Positions 7,919 to 19,100 of a stretch of 35,299 bases of DNA are shown piece after piece. Both the position numbers and the translations under genes were made by a program. The stretch's first letter is position 1, and every line of letters begins with the position of its first letter. Location of the stretch: positions 1 through 35,299 of the forward strand of contig CANHFG010000016.1 of NCBI GenBank assembly GCA_947459875.1, written 5' to 3'. The notes under the pieces were generated by a model. The model was not told the origin of the DNA and ran no database searches. It saw nothing but the letters and a program-made list of their open reading frames with translations. Source of the DNA: Ignavibacteria bacterium (GTDB taxonomy: Bacteria; Bacteroidota; Ignavibacteria; Kapaibacteriales; Kapaibacteriaceae).

Positions 7919-8965
7919 TCACTCTACAGAGTTGCGAAGCAGAACGAGCTCGGAGCTGAAGCCCGGTCCGAGCGCAGCCATCAGCGAATATGGCGGCCGC
8001 GTAGTATTGGACCGCAACCATTGCTCGAGTACGAAAAGGACGCTAGCGCTTGACATGTTTCCAAAGTCGCGCAGAACCGTGCGTGCGATGTCGAAGGTCT
8101 CGGCCGGCAGCCCCGTGGCCTGGGAATAGGCCTCGAGGACCTTCGAGCCCCCTGGGTGCGCGATCACATCACGCACCTCATGACGTTCTATGCCCCAGAC
8201 TTCACATGCTGCCTGTAGGACGTCAGGAATGTGTTCACGAACGAACGACGGAATGTCGCGCGAGAACCTTACGGCAAGCCCGTCATCTGTCACATCCCAG
8301 CCCATGATGTCATGCGTGTCGGGAAACAGCGTGCTGTGACTGTCGATGATCTGCGGGCCACCCCCTTCCCCACCAACGAGCACGGCAGCGGCTCCGTCAC
8401 CAAAGATCGAGCTGGCCACGATATTGGACTTGCGCGTGTCGGACTGACGAAAGGTTACGCTGCAGATCTCGACGGCTACCATAAGGACCGGCACGCCGCC
8501 AAGACCGCGAGAAAGCTCGGCCGCTCGCGCCAGACCAGCCACGCCGCCGGCACAGCCGAGACCGAAGATCGGCAAGCGTTTTGTGGAGGCCGGCAATCCC
8601 AACCGCTGTATCAATGACGCATCAAGAGACGGCGTCATGACGCCCGTGGAGCTGACCACAACGATGGCACGCACCGCGTCCAGGTGCTCTGCAGCAGCAG
8701 CCCTGGCCGCATTCTCCGCAAGCTCGAGCGCTGACTCGGCAAATACCGCATTGGACTCACCAAAGCCATGATCACGCTCATACCATTCCGGCGGACGCAC
8801 GAAGTAGCGTGTGTGGATGTGGTCGTGTTCAAAGACGCGTAGCAGACGCTCAAGGTCCGTTACGCGATGGCCGAACACACGCTCGACGATCGTGCGTACG
8901 ATCGACTGGTCGACAACATGCCGTGGAACAGCCGTTGCGACGTTCATTATCCGGATGGTGCTCAT
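7919..8965 (-). CDS. Type III polyketide synthase (chalcone/stilbene synthase family)
   Basis: The 348-residue product is a homodimeric ketosynthase-fold enzyme that extends an acyl-CoA starter with malonyl-CoA. The catalytic triad is visible: Cys138 in [15 protein letters not shown], His270 in [10 protein letters not shown] and Asn303 in [17 protein letters not shown]. The C-terminal [13 protein letters not shown] is the family GxGPG-type motif. Length is normal. The gene's ATG overlaps the nitroreductase stop as ATGA, and the methyltransferase follows after 2 bases. Context with a long-chain acyl-CoA synthetase suggests fatty acyl starters and an alkylpyrone or alkylresorcinol product, as for BpsA or ArsB/ArsC; the cyclisation mode cannot be read from sequence. 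Confidence 0.93.
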   Translation of the reverse strand: MSTIRIMNVATAVPRHVVDQSIVRTIVERVFGHRVTDLERLLRVFEHDHIHTRYFVRPPEWYERDHGFGESNAVFAESALELAENAARAAAAEHLDAVRAIVVVSSTGVMTPSLDASLIQRLGLPASTKRLPIFGLGCAGGVAGLARAAELSRGLGGVPVLMVAVEICSVTFRQSDTRKSNIVASSIFGDGAAAVLVGGEGGGPQIIDSHSTLFPDTHDIMGWDVTDDGLAVRFSRDIPSFVREHIPDVLQAACEVWGIERHEVRDVIAHPGGSKVLEAYSQATGLPAETFDIARTVLRDFGNMSSASVLFVLEQWLRSNTTRPPYSLMAALGPGFSSELVLLRNSVE

Positions 8966-9762
8966 GGCTGCGGTGCGTCCGGATCGATCTCCGGATGTTC
9001 ACAGGTGTTGCGGAAGACAAGCTGTGAAAGCCGCTTGCGATGAGCGCTGCTCCAGTCGATACGCGGACGCTGACGATCCGGTGGAAGATATCCCAGGCGG
9101 TAGACCGCCATCAGTTCCATATCGTCCGGAACCTTCATGATCTGTTTCAGCTCGTCCCATGCCTCGGGGATCTCCATCGGCGTGGAGACAAACTGAATAC
9201 CCATGCCGAGCTCGGTGGTCATCAGCCAGATGTGCTCGATGGCCATACCAAGCGAGAGCGTGCAGTAGAACCCGCTGAGCTCTCCCGGACGGTACTCGTC
9301 CTTGCTCAGAAGTGCAGCCAGCAGTAGCGGACTTCCTTCGATCAGCTTGCGGTTGTCCTCTCCCAGCATCTTTGCCACGCCGAGCTTGGACAGAACGTTC
9401 ATGACGCTGTCAGAAAAGACCTGCTTGATAAAGGGGCGAAGCGCAAGAGGCATCTGATCGATGAAGATCCCGTCCCGCCGCTCGTCCATCTCCTTTTCAC
9501 TGAAACGGAAGTACTTCCGGTAGCGCGTAAAGAATGTGCCTCCTTCGATCAGCTGCGTCATCGTGCGACCACCGATCTCGGCAATACGCGTGCGGATCGC
9601 AGGGTCATCAACGAGCACAAAGCGCCACGGCTGCGAGTTGAAATGACTCGGAGCACGCTCAGCGGCTTGGATGAGCATGTGCTGATGCTCGAGGCTTACA
9701 GGGCGCGTATCAAAAGCACCGTTAGTTGTCTTGCGCGACTGGATCGCCTCCCAAAGTGTCAT
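8962..9762 (-). CDS. Nitroreductase-family flavoprotein
   Basis: The 266-residue product begins with the FMN-binding pattern of the family ([20 protein letters not shown], then [20 protein letters not shown]), and has [20 protein letters not shown] and [11 protein letters not shown] near the C-terminus. Members are FMN-dependent NAD(P)H oxidoreductases that reduce nitro groups, quinones, enones or flavins. It is somewhat longer than the usual 200-220 residues because of an insertion around residues 75-135 ([20 protein letters not shown] and the following helices). Its start overlaps the acyl-CoA synthetase stop by four bases, and its stop overlaps the PKS start by four. In this setting it may reduce a polyketide intermediate or an unsaturated acyl starter; this role is inference. 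Confidence 0.88.
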   Translation of the reverse strand: MTLWEAIQSRKTTNGAFDTRPVSLEHQHMLIQAAERAPSHFNSQPWRFVLVDDPAIRTRIAEIGGRTMTQLIEGGTFFTRYRKYFRFSEKEMDERRDGIFIDQMPLALRPFIKQVFSDSVMNVLSKLGVAKMLGEDNRKLIEGSPLLLAALLSKDEYRPGELSGFYCTLSLGMAIEHIWLMTTELGMGIQFVSTPMEIPEAWDELKQIMKVPDDMELMAVYRLGYLPPDRQRPRIDWSSAHRKRLSQLVFRNTCEHPEIDPDAPQP

Positions 9763-11555
9763 TCGCCCTGCTCGTAAAGTGAGTCGACAATGTCGGAGTA
9801 ACGCTCAAGCACCGCTTTTCGTTTGACCTTCAACGTTGGCGTCAGCATGCCGTTTTCCACGCTAAACGGTTCGGGAATGATGGCAAAGCGGCGTACACGT
9901 TCGTATTTCGAAAGATCTCTCTGAAGCCTGTTTATTTCTTTCTCCACAGTAGATCGCAATGTAGGGTTGCCGACCAGTTCTTCCCACGGAGTCGGCTGAA
10001 CGGCATTCTTTTCGGCCCATGCCTTGGCGGCTTCCTTGTCGAGCACCAGCAGCGCCGTGCAGTACTCACGTGCGTCACCGACGAGCATCACCTGGTCAAC
10101 AAACGGGCACTGCGCGATGAGGGCTTCGATCGGCTGCGGAGCAATGTTCTTTCCTCCTGAGGAGACCAGCAGATGCTTCTTACGGTCGGTGATTCGCAGA
10201 TGACCCTTGCTGCTGAACTCGCCGATATCGCCCGTATGCAGCCATCCTTCCGCGTCGATCGTCTTGGCTGTCTCTTCCTCATTACGCCAGTATCCGCGCA
10301 TGATGTTGGGACCGCGCGCAAGGATCTCACCATCATCGGCGATCTTCACCTCTACACCCGGAATCGGGGTACCAACGGTGCCAAGGGCGATATCCTCCAG
10401 GCGATGCACACTGATGACCGGCGAGGATTCCGTAAGACCATAACCCTCGACGATCTTGATGCCGAAGACCTGGAAAAAGCGGCCGATCTCAGGGTTTAGT
10501 GCAGCACCACCGGAGACGAAAAAGCGAAGACGTCCGCCAAAACGGTCGCGAATTTTTGAAAACACAAGCTTGTCAGCAATGGCATGTTGCAGCGCAAGCA
10601 CCGGACCGCCCTTGCCGTCAAGCTTTGCCTCGCCCACCGAGTAGGCCCAGCGGAAGATTTTCTGCTTGATCGGCTTATCCTTCTCAACGGTTGAGAGAAT
10701 CCGCAGGCGGATACGTTCAAAGAGCCTCGGCACCGACGTCATCATCGTTGGCCGCACCTGACGCATGAGTTCGGCCACGGTATCGATGGACTCGGCAATG
10801 GTCAGCGAGCCCCCTACCGAAAACGCAAGGTAGAAGCCTGCCATGCGTTCGAAGATGTGGCAAAGGGGCAGGTACGACACGAGCGAGTCAGTGTCGTAGA
10901 GCGTGATGACTGTTTGGGACGAAAGAACATTTGAAGCCAGATTGTGATGCGTCAGCATCACACCTTTAGGATTTCCGGTGGTGCCGCTGGTATAGATCAG
11001 CGTAAGCAGGTCATCGGGCTTGATCTGCGACATCGAGGAGAGATACAGATCGCGGCGGTGATTGGGTGTTGTCGACTGTTCTGCGCTGGCCATGACCGAG
11101 GCCATTGTAAGCACGCGATCATCATCACACTCGACGTCGTTCATCGTTATGATGTGCCGAAGCATCGGCAGGTCATCCCAGACCTGACGCAGCTTGTTGA
11201 GCTGCATCTGGTTCGAGACGATCACGCACACGGCATCACAGTCATGATAGATGTACTGCAGCTGCTTCGGCGTCAGCGTCGGGAACACCGGCACGTCAAT
11301 GATTCCCAAGCCCACCATGGCAAAGTCGCTGATGAACCACTCTGTTCGGTTTTCGCTGATGATCCCGACGCGATCACCCTTGCGGATGCCGAGTGCGTGC
11401 AGGCCCGCGGAAAGCAGTTCTACGCTCAGACGCAGCTGATCGTAGGTGATGGACTTCCATTCGCCGGAAATCCGCTCGGTGTATGGAAACTTATCCGTGC
11501 GCCCTACATAGCGATCACAGACCTGCGTGAACATCTCGGGTATTGTCGTGAACAT
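9759..11555 (-). CDS. Long-chain acyl-CoA synthetase (AMP-forming)
   Basis: The 598-residue product belongs to the adenylate-forming superfamily, FadD/FAA type. Visible motifs are the P-loop [14 protein letters not shown] at about 188-201, [23 protein letters not shown], and [20 protein letters not shown], with the C-terminal lysine region near [11 protein letters not shown]. It activates fatty acids to acyl-AMP and then acyl-CoA. The ATG at 11555 has a GGGGAAGGA ribosome site about 8 bases upstream. It is the first gene of a four-gene set with 4-base overlaps, so its product may supply starters to the type III PKS. A general role in fatty-acid uptake is also possible. The upstream barrel gene is on the same strand, 44 bases away, and could be co-transcribed. 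Confidence 0.92.
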   Translation of the reverse strand: MFTTIPEMFTQVCDRYVGRTDKFPYTERISGEWKSITYDQLRLSVELLSAGLHALGIRKGDRVGIISENRTEWFISDFAMVGLGIIDVPVFPTLTPKQLQYIYHDCDAVCVIVSNQMQLNKLRQVWDDLPMLRHIITMNDVECDDDRVLTMASVMASAEQSTTPNHRRDLYLSSMSQIKPDDLLTLIYTSGTTGNPKGVMLTHHNLASNVLSSQTVITLYDTDSLVSYLPLCHIFERMAGFYLAFSVGGSLTIAESIDTVAELMRQVRPTMMTSVPRLFERIRLRILSTVEKDKPIKQKIFRWAYSVGEAKLDGKGGPVLALQHAIADKLVFSKIRDRFGGRLRFFVSGGAALNPEIGRFFQVFGIKIVEGYGLTESSPVISVHRLEDIALGTVGTPIPGVEVKIADDGEILARGPNIMRGYWRNEEETAKTIDAEGWLHTGDIGEFSSKGHLRITDRKKHLLVSSGGKNIAPQPIEALIAQCPFVDQVMLVGDAREYCTALLVLDKEAAKAWAEKNAVQPTPWEELVGNPTLRSTVEKEINRLQRDLSKYERVRRFAIIPEPFSVENGMLTPTLKVKRKAVLERYSDIVDSLYEQGE

Positions 11556-11599
11556 GGCCCTATCCTTCCCCAGAAAGATTGTTGTTCGGAAATATGCAA

Positions 11600-13519
11600 C
11601 TAGTCGGTGAAAGACCAGTCAACACTTAGGCGGAAAACACGAGATAACTCCGGCGCGTTTAGGACCGTATACCAGCGATTACCAAGAATATTCTCATACG
11701 ATGCGCGCAGGCTGGCATTACCAATCTGTGCAGTGATGTAGGCCGAGAATCCGTCGAGCTGTGAGGGGGCTTGCCCAGCCCCCTGCCGGAATGACCACAC
11801 CAAAGGCTCATAGGACGGCAGCGTAGAGGCCGGCAGCCATGCACCGTTGAGGCCGATTCGTACGCTATTGGACGGTGTGCGGAATACGTAGGCCAGATCA
11901 AGGTCGAGCATGGCAAAGGACCACGTCTCGGACGCTCCGGTAGCGGTCGTTTGTTCTGCGCGCAGGCGCGGACGCAGCTCGAACACCCCCCAGGAGAAAA
12001 GCCCGCTTGCAGATGCTCCCGCAATGCGGCGATCGCTGCCTGTGGTAAAGCCCACGACAGCGCTGGTAGCGCCGGGAACTGTATTGATCGGATCGGATAT
12101 GCCACGATAGTATGCGCGCACGTTCAGAGCTCCGCTGCGTGCTGCCAGCTCAGCCACAGCCAGCGTATGACGCTCGGGTGTGGAGACAGCCATGCGTTGC
12201 ACGGCCGTTGGGTCTTGCTCGGCCATCGACAGATCGAGACGCAAAACGTAACTCCGCAGATCAACCGTCGCTCCCCCACCGGCCGACAGGCGCATGCCAT
12301 CGCTTGCCGAGGCAACACGTGCCGCGACGCGCAGTGTTAACGAGCTCAGGTGGTACTCCGCGTGCAGAAAGGCACTGGGAAAAAGATCATCAACGCGGAC
12401 CGAGCGCGAGGTCGCGTCAAAGCTCCGCAACTCAAGATGCGACCCCACACGCAGTCGCAACAGCCCGAAGCGCTGATCGAGCCGAGCCAGAAAGCCAGCG
12501 TGCCTGCCACTACCATGCACAAGGCCCGAGGTGTCATCAATGGACGTTCTAAGGGCCGATCCCTGCAATCGATGAAGGAGCTGAGCGCCGGCATAGCCCT
12601 GAAGCGTAAGCTGGCTGGTAGAGTCCGGCGCCAGAAGACGGCCATAGGTGAGCGTCACATCATGTCGCCGGGTTTCATCTTCCAGCGAAAGCGTGTCATC
12701 ATAACGTACACGGTTGAGCTGTTCGATCGATGCTTCATCGGCCGTGCGATCGAGTCCGCCCCATACCTGCGTTGATGCCGTTGCAAGACCATAACGCACA
12801 AGCAGCGACTGCCGCTGATCGATTGTCCAGCGCGCCTGCAGATCCAGGTTCCAAAGCCCGAAATCCGTTCGCTGGTAACGTCCGCGTGCACCCGAACGGC
12901 GCACGCTTGCGGCTATGTTCCACCCGGGAGCAATATTCTGGGAAAACGTCACGCTTGCCGCGATCAGATCACCCGCCCCCTGATGATACCACATGCTCAT
13001 GAAAGGTGTTGCCGTATTGAACAGCGATGACTGCGCATTGAGCATCGTTAGCGTGGTCGTCGGGGCAAGACCAATGGCATCGCTACCGTAAAGAAACTCG
13101 ATGCGTTCAAGCGTGGTAAGGGGCTGCTGCAGAAGGTGAAACTGGCCCGACCAGAGATCATGCATCGGACGACCATCAGAGCCCATGGAAAGATGCTGCG
13201 AGCCCCCTCCGAGCACGGAGAGCGCATCGTACTGCCCGAACCCGCCGTTGCGAAGGGGCACGAAGGACGTCAGCCGCCGCAGGACATCAGCCAGACTTTC
13301 ATACTGTACGGTCCGTATTCGCTGCTTTGTAAGGTCCTCGGCCGGTATGCCTGACGAGGTGTCCAGCAGCGTTCCCAGGGTCCGATCAGGCAAGCGCAAC
13401 GTATCAGACGCGGACTGTCCGGATGACGTCGCTAGTATCAGCACAAGCCCCACCAACGAACAACACCAGGGACGAACTCGTCGTCCCTGGTGCTGCAATG
13501 TCGGCCTTAAAGTCTTCAT
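11600..13519 (-). CDS. TonB-dependent-receptor-like outer membrane beta-barrel protein
   Basis: The 639-residue product has an N-terminal signal peptide (hydrophobic LVGLVLILATSSGQSA), a region resembling a TonB-receptor plug (YESLADVLRRLTSFVPLRNG through LERIEFLYGSDAIGL, about residues 50-130), and then alternating amphipathic strands to the end. It finishes FRLSVDWSFT, with an aromatic near the C-terminus as expected for BamA substrates. No TonB box is obvious, and the barrel is shorter than in typical receptors, so it may be a receptor relative with altered function. I take the ATG at 13519; an in-frame GTG 15 bases upstream is less likely. A perfect 12-bp hairpin lies in codons 9-19, raising the possibility of a later start. 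It follows gyrA by 33 bases and precedes the polyketide operon, and might transport its substrate or product. Confidence 0.75.
   Translation of the reverse strand: MKTLRPTLQHQGRRVRPWCCSLVGLVLILATSSGQSASDTLRLPDRTLGTLLDTSSGIPAEDLTKQRIRTVQYESLADVLRRLTSFVPLRNGGFGQYDALSVLGGGSQHLSMGSDGRPMHDLWSGQFHLLQQPLTTLERIEFLYGSDAIGLAPTTTLTMLNAQSSLFNTATPFMSMWYHQGAGDLIAASVTFSQNIAPGWNIAASVRRSGARGRYQRTDFGLWNLDLQARWTIDQRQSLLVRYGLATASTQVWGGLDRTADEASIEQLNRVRYDDTLSLEDETRRHDVTLTYGRLLAPDSTSQLTLQGYAGAQLLHRLQGSALRTSIDDTSGLVHGSGRHAGFLARLDQRFGLLRLRVGSHLELRSFDATSRSVRVDDLFPSAFLHAEYHLSSLTLRVAARVASASDGMRLSAGGGATVDLRSYVLRLDLSMAEQDPTAVQRMAVSTPERHTLAVAELAARSGALNVRAYYRGISDPINTVPGATSAVVGFTTGSDRRIAGASASGLFSWGVFELRPRLRAEQTTATGASETWSFAMLDLDLAYVFRTPSNSVRIGLNGAWLPASTLPSYEPLVWSFRQGAGQAPSQLDGFSAYITAQIGNASLRASYENILGNRWYTVLNAPELSRVFRLSVDWSFTD
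13464..13492 (-). repeat. Perfect 12-bp inverted repeat at the start of the barrel gene
   Basis: CACCAGGGACGA and its exact complement flank a 5-base loop. In the minus-strand transcript the hairpin lies 61 bases after the gyrA stop and about 28 bases after the barrel-gene ATG, followed by TTGTTCGTTGG, which is only moderately U-rich. It may be a gyrA terminator or attenuator overlapping the next gene, or a translation-control hairpin. Confidence 0.6.
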
Positions 13520-13552
13520 CGTCGTTTCACCCACCCGTGCGGGCGATAGTGA

Positions 13553-16039
13553 TCATGACTCGTCGCCTGCCGGGCCTTCCTCACCGGCACCTTCATCGGT
13601 TGCTGCGTCTTCGTCGCGGCTGACCGTTGTGATGTCGGCAATTCCGTCACCCTCTTCAAGGCGGATGAGCTTGACGCCCTGGGCGTTACGACCCAGCTGG
13701 CGTACGTCCTTGACCGGCTGGCGGATAAGAATGCCATTTGTGGTGATCACCACGAGGTCTTCGCTGTCGCTAACCTCCAGAACGGCACAGATATTTCCGG
13801 TCTTTTCCGTCATATTCATGGCGATGACGCCCTTGGCACCGCGCTTGGTCTTGCGGAAGTCCTCAACCAGCGTACGCTTTCCAACGCCCCTTTCGCCCAC
13901 GATGATCACCTGCGCATCGGCGCGGCGCACGGCCGTGAGCGAGATCACATGATGACCCTCGAGCAGGGCAATGCCCCGCACGCCGGCGGCTGCACGGCCC
14001 ATGGGTCGGACGTCCGACTCGTGGAAACGGACCGCAAGTCCATTCGAAGCGCCGATGAGGATCTCCATAGTACCGTCGGTCAGGCGAGCACCGATCAGGC
14101 GGTCATCATCATCAAGGTTTACGGCGATGATGCCATTCGAGCGCACGTTCGCGAAGTCCTTGAGCGCGGTCTTCTTGACGGTACCGTTGCGCGTGGCCAT
14201 GAAGATGAAGACGTCGTCTTTGTCAAAGTCCGTCACTGACAGATATGCCGTTACCTTCTCATCGGCCTGCTTCTGGATGACGTTGGCAAGCGAACGCCCC
14301 TTGGCCGTGCGCGATCCTTCCGGAATGTCATAAACCTTCTGACGGTAGACGCGCCCACGATCGGTGAAGAACAGCATGTAGTGGTGCGTCGAGGCACGGA
14401 ACACGTGCTCTACCCAATCATCATCGTAGGTGCCCGAGCCGGACACGCCACGTCCGCCGCGATGCTGACGTCGGTAATTCGTAACGGCCGTCCGCTTGAT
14501 GAAGCCGTTGTGCGATATCGATACGATCACCTCTTCATTGGCGATCATATCCTCCAGCGTAAAGTCCTTGGCATCATAGACGATCTGTGTGCGGCGCTCA
14601 TCACCATACTTGGCCGACAGCTCGCGCAGTTCCGTCGAAATGATCTGCATCTGAAGTTCCTTGCTGGCAAGCACCGAGCGTAACTGTTCGATGGTCTTGA
14701 TCAGTTCGGCATACTCATTCTGGATCTTCTCGCGTTCAAGTCCCGTAAGACGCTGAAGGCGCATGTCCAGAATGGCTTTTGCCTGGATCTCCGAAAGTCC
14801 AAAACGCTCCTGAAGCCGCGAGGAAGCCGTTGGCACGTCCTTTGACTCCTTGATGGTCTTGATCACCGCATCGATGTTGTCGAGCGCGATGATGAATCCC
14901 TCCAAGATGTGCGCGCGTTTTTCCGCTGCATCAAGGTCAAACTGCGTCCGTCGGACGACTACCTCGTTGCGGTGCTTGAGGAACTCTTCCATGAGTTCCT
15001 TCAGCGTCAGAATACGCGGACGTCCGTTAACAAGCGCAAGCATGATCACACCGAAGGTGACCTGCATCTGCGTGTGCTTGTAGAGATTGTTCAGCACCAC
15101 CATCGGGGTCGCATCGCGCTTGAGCTCGATGACAATGCGCAGACCATCGCGGTCTGACTCGTCACGGATATCGGAAATGTCCTCCAGCGACTTGGCTTTG
15201 ACCAGATCGGCGATCTTTTCGATCAGACCTGCCTTGGACACCTGATACGGCAACTCGGAAACAACGATCGATTCCCGCCCCTGCTTGTTGGTTTCAATGC
15301 TGGCCTTGGAGCGCACGAGGATCTTTCCACGACCGGTGGTGTAGGCACTACGAACACCCTCGTATCCGTAGATGATGCCGCCCGTTGGAAAGTCCGGCGC
15401 TGTGACGTGCTTGATCAGCTCCTGATTGGTGATCTCCGGTTCGGCGATCAGCGCCAGAATGCCGGACACAACTTCGCGGAGATTGTGCGGCGGAATGTTC
15501 GTGGCCATGCCCACGGCAATACCGTTAGCACCGTTGACCAGCAGCGTTGGCAGAACGGCTGGAAGGACCGATGGTTCTTCCAGCGAATCGTCAAAGTTTG
15601 GACGGAAGTTGACCGTGTTCTTGTCGATATCCCGCATGATCTCCATGGCCAGTCCGGCCATGCGCGTCTCGGTGTATCGCATAGCTGCCGGCGAGTCACC
15701 GTCGATCGAGCCGAAGTTCCCCTGCCCATCGACAAGCGTATAGCGCATCGACCATGTCTGAGCGAGTCGGACCATCGCATCGTACACGGCAGAGTCTCCG
15801 TGCGGGTGGTACTTACCAAGCACCTCACCGACGATACGTGCACTTTTCTTGTACGGTCGGTTGGGCATCATGCCCAGCTCGTACATCGCATACAGAATTC
15901 GGCGGTGCACCGGTTTCATGCCATCACGCACATCAGGAAGTGCCCGCGAAACGATGACCGACATCGAATAATCGAGGTACGAATCACGCATCTCGTCCTC
16001 CATGAGGACGGTCATGATCCGTTCATTCAAAAGTGCCAT
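13553..16039 (-). CDS. gyrA: DNA gyrase subunit A
   Basis: The 828-residue product is the breakage-reunion subunit of gyrase, which with GyrB introduces negative supercoils using ATP. The active-site tyrosine is Tyr122 in [10 protein letters not shown]. The quinolone-resistance region reads [10 protein letters not shown] with Ser83 and Asp87, numbered as in E. coli, so the usual target residues are unaltered. The C-terminal domain has a GyrA box variant, QHRGGRG (near residue 523), which supports gyrase rather than topoisomerase IV, and ends in an acidic tail. The ATG has AAGGGG just upstream, and a TACCTTTG promoter element lies 34 bases before it. Length is normal. The next gene on the strand begins 33 bases after the stop. 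Confidence 0.97.
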   Translation of the reverse strand: MALLNERIMTVLMEDEMRDSYLDYSMSVIVSRALPDVRDGMKPVHRRILYAMYELGMMPNRPYKKSARIVGEVLGKYHPHGDSAVYDAMVRLAQTWSMRYTLVDGQGNFGSIDGDSPAAMRYTETRMAGLAMEIMRDIDKNTVNFRPNFDDSLEEPSVLPAVLPTLLVNGANGIAVGMATNIPPHNLREVVSGILALIAEPEITNQELIKHVTAPDFPTGGIIYGYEGVRSAYTTGRGKILVRSKASIETNKQGRESIVVSELPYQVSKAGLIEKIADLVKAKSLEDISDIRDESDRDGLRIVIELKRDATPMVVLNNLYKHTQMQVTFGVIMLALVNGRPRILTLKELMEEFLKHRNEVVVRRTQFDLDAAEKRAHILEGFIIALDNIDAVIKTIKESKDVPTASSRLQERFGLSEIQAKAILDMRLQRLTGLEREKIQNEYAELIKTIEQLRSVLASKELQMQIISTELRELSAKYGDERRTQIVYDAKDFTLEDMIANEEVIVSISHNGFIKRTAVTNYRRQHRGGRGVSGSGTYDDDWVEHVFRASTHHYMLFFTDRGRVYRQKVYDIPEGSRTAKGRSLANVIQKQADEKVTAYLSVTDFDKDDVFIFMATRNGTVKKTALKDFANVRSNGIIAVNLDDDDRLIGARLTDGTMEILIGASNGLAVRFHESDVRPMGRAAAGVRGIALLEGHHVISLTAVRRADAQVIIVGERGVGKRTLVEDFRKTKRGAKGVIAMNMTEKTGNICAVLEVSDSEDLVVITTNGILIRQPVKDVRQLGRNAQGVKLIRLEEGDGIADITTVSRDEDAATDEGAGEEGPAGDES

Positions 16040-16073
16040 ATCCCCTTAGAAAAATAGCGGTTTGCGAATGACG

Positions 16074-16081
16074 CAAAGGTA
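16074..16081 (-). promoter_or_regulatory. -7 promoter element of gyrA
   Basis: Read on the minus strand this is TACCTTTG, an exact TAnnTTTG match, 34 bases before the gyrA ATG and between the PorU-like gene and gyrA. Confidence 0.55.
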
Positions 16082-16102
16082 CGAAAACAGGGACTTCGCA
16101 AG

Positions 16103-16116
16103 GGGCTGAAAAGCCC
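16103..16116 (-). terminator. Weak hairpin after the PorU-like gene
   Basis: GGGCT and AGCCC form a 5-bp stem with a 4-base loop a few bases after the stop codon. There is no clear U-tract (CCTTGCG follows), so termination here is uncertain. Confidence 0.25.
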
Positions 16117-16121
16117 GTCAA

Positions 16122-19100
16122 CTAAGGCGTTACGACCAGTTTTTTGGTCAGTGTGGATAATGTTTTCCCGCCTTCATCGAAAAGCTCGGCGACCACGGTA
16201 TACATGCCCGTTTCGAGTGTGTTTTCGCCGGTACCTAGCGTGGTTCGATAGCTTCCTGTCGATACCCCAAGCGTCGAGGTAGAGATGCGCCTACCATGCA
16301 GGTCATAGGCCGACACGCGAAGTAGAGACATACCGTCAGGAACGGCAAGATCGACACTCACGCCCGCCATCCCGCTCGACGATGGATTTGGAAAGACGTT
16401 AAGGTCGATGATCGATGCCGACGTTGGAAGAAAGAGCGACACCTCCGAAGTATCGGGATTCCCCGATGCATCCCGCGCCCGGATGATGACAAGGTTCTCC
16501 CCTGTCTCCATCGGAAACCTAAACGACAACAGCGCCCGCGCATCCGTAACTCCGGGCAACATCTCTGCAAGCTTTTGCGTGCCCATAAATTGCCAGTCTT
16601 CCACCGAACCGGGCCGCACGCGTATGCCGTTAACAAACACGATGACATTATCCGGCGATTCGACCGCGAGCTTGGAATTATCTCTCAGCAGAATATCAAA
16701 ACGCGGATAGTTCGACACAGCCGCGCCACTGGCACGAGGCGCGCCGTCGGCCGAAAGCTCGATCGTGGGAGCGGTATTGTCTTCTACGACGATTCCAGAT
16801 CCAACAGCTCGAGTGAACACCGGGTAGCGCATGGGCTGATCAGGCGGTTCATCGACGACCAGCTCGAGCGCAAGCTCACGGGAAACGGACTCTGTGGCAA
16901 GAGCCGAGCGGACCGATGCACGGGCATCGGGCCCGACGTTCAGGAGCGCTCGACTGGTGGCAAGAACATTACCGGATGTGTCTCGCACGACGATCTGCAT
17001 GGGCACGGAGACCGAGTCCGGATCGAAGCGGGCATTGATGACTTCGGCCTCAATGACCATCGTATCTCCGCGCAGCACGGCACCGGAACGGGATCCAATG
17101 CTCCTGGCAAACACCTGCGGACGCTGCGCAAAGAATAGATCGGCCTGCGTGAATGAGGGAAGAGGCAAGGCGCTGCTTGCGCGCATGTCCACCGACAGCA
17201 GATCGTACTGAAATCCGTCCTCCGGCTGCCAACGGCCCGAGACGGCAATGGTGTCCACAAGCCCCTTGCCGTCTCGACGCGCAAGACGCAGGCTCACTTC
17301 CTCAATATCCGGGAGTTGAATTCCCTTCCATTTGCGCACGAATGGCGTCGTTACGGGCACCCTTAAGGAATCCCACGTAAATGGCACGTCGGCGGTGGCA
17401 ACCACGACAGATCCGGCCGGCGCGAGACGTTCAACAGCTGTCAGTCTCCGATAGCTGCGAGAGCCAATGAAAGCAAACGATGAGGAGGCCGAGAGTGAAT
17501 CAGCCCTTATGGACCCGAAGGCTTTGAGCAGATCCTTGAATTCGTTCAACAACCCGTCGCGCTGAAATCGAGTAAATGACTCATCACAGGCAGCGATGGC
17601 GATGATCTCCTCGTCGCGCACCGAGTCGCGCAAAAACGTGATGCATTCGCGGGCATATCCATCGTGTCCGGATTCGATCGGAGAGCCGGATGGCGAAGTG
17701 TCATAGCGACGAACAGCCCTTGGCAACGAGTCAAAGACCGAGAACACCATGATGTTCAGTCCCTGACGGAACGAGTTCTCCAGTAGCAGGCTATCGCGCA
17801 GTCGAAACGACATGTACGGCTCACGCACCGGATCACTTGTAGGCCTACCGGCCGACCGCACCGCCAGCGGAACGGCACGAACCGGCAGAATGATCGACTG
17901 CCTCAGGCTGTCGTAGGCACCCTGCGGCGCTGAAGAGCGAAGCTCTTCACCACTGAGGCGATGATGAGTGACATCCGTGCGCTGACGTGTGAACTGCACT
18001 GGCTGCCATTGCACTGATACGGCCATCTCTGGGCTGGAAGGCGCCGACCATGCACCGATCCAGTACGTTCTTGAAGTGTCTGGTCGGGTTGAACCCGGCA
18101 TCGTCCAATCGCAGAGAGCAGTTCCTGTTACCCGACGCAGGTCGGTAGCCGACGAGCGCGCGATCCACGAACTTGTGTCGCGCGACGCGCAGAGGGCAAC
18201 GTTCACATTGACCGTGCTGGTCCGGGTCGATAGCACGTCGATGATGCGCACCGTGAGTGAGTCGGCGTTGACCACGCGCCGCGCCTCGGGCTCGAGGATC
18301 AGCAGCGATGGCTTTGCGACGTCCAGCGCGAGCGTCACCGTGTTGTTTTCGGGTCTGTCCAGAAGGCGTCCATCGGGATCGACCGTCAGGACGATCTCAT
18401 TGCGTCCCGCCTTACCGACGATCGGCACAAGGAATCGTACAGTCGAACGGCGGCAGAGCCCATCACTGATAGCCTCAATCAGAGTGTCGGTAACTCCTTC
18501 GTGCGTTCGTAGCAGCCGCACATCGACCGAGTTTCTCGTACCGACTCCCTCACTCCAGATCTCGGCATCGACCATCAGCACGCTATCGGTCTCAACAATC
18601 GGATTGCCGGCGCGCGCCGTCGAGAGGAGCACCGCCTGGCGTGGAAGTGAGACTTCAACAGCCGTATCAATGCGTATGCGCGTAAAGGGGTCGCCGAGGA
18701 CACAAAACTGATACGTGGCATTGTTACCGAAGGTCGTATTCAGCAGCGCCATCGAACGCTTTGCTTCATAGGTAAGCTCCCCGACAGCGCGCCTCTTCGA
18801 CGATGCAAGTACTTCGTGAATTCGATAAAGAAGAAAATCCGCCGTCGATACATACTGCAGACCGGTCGTTCCGATGGCTGCGGCCACACCCTTCTTGGGT
18901 TCAAGGAGGTATTTGGCATTCTCACACGTAGTCGACGGGCTCGCATATCCACCCGTCAGACACGAGAACGTCGCAAGCACAGGGTAGCGTCCTTCATTCG
19001 TTAGCTGACCAACGGTCCAATCCTCGATATCAAACGATTCGGTTCCGCCGTGTCCAAAGAAATTGATCAGCGACACACCGTCATTGATATGCGAGCGGAT

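Noticed and set aside
10944-11603. Plus-strand frame of 219 codons opposite the acyl-CoA synthetase gene
   Set aside because: It is His-rich antisense sequence without domain signatures, and the minus-strand gene has all its catalytic motifs.
13553-16039. Topoisomerase IV subunit ParC
   Set aside because: A GyrA-box variant (QHRGGRG) and GyrA-like length and numbering favour gyrase.
13185-16057. Plus-strand frames of 120-255 codons opposite gyrA and the barrel gene
   Set aside because: They are antisense to a highly conserved gene and composed of low-complexity Ser/Arg/His sequence.
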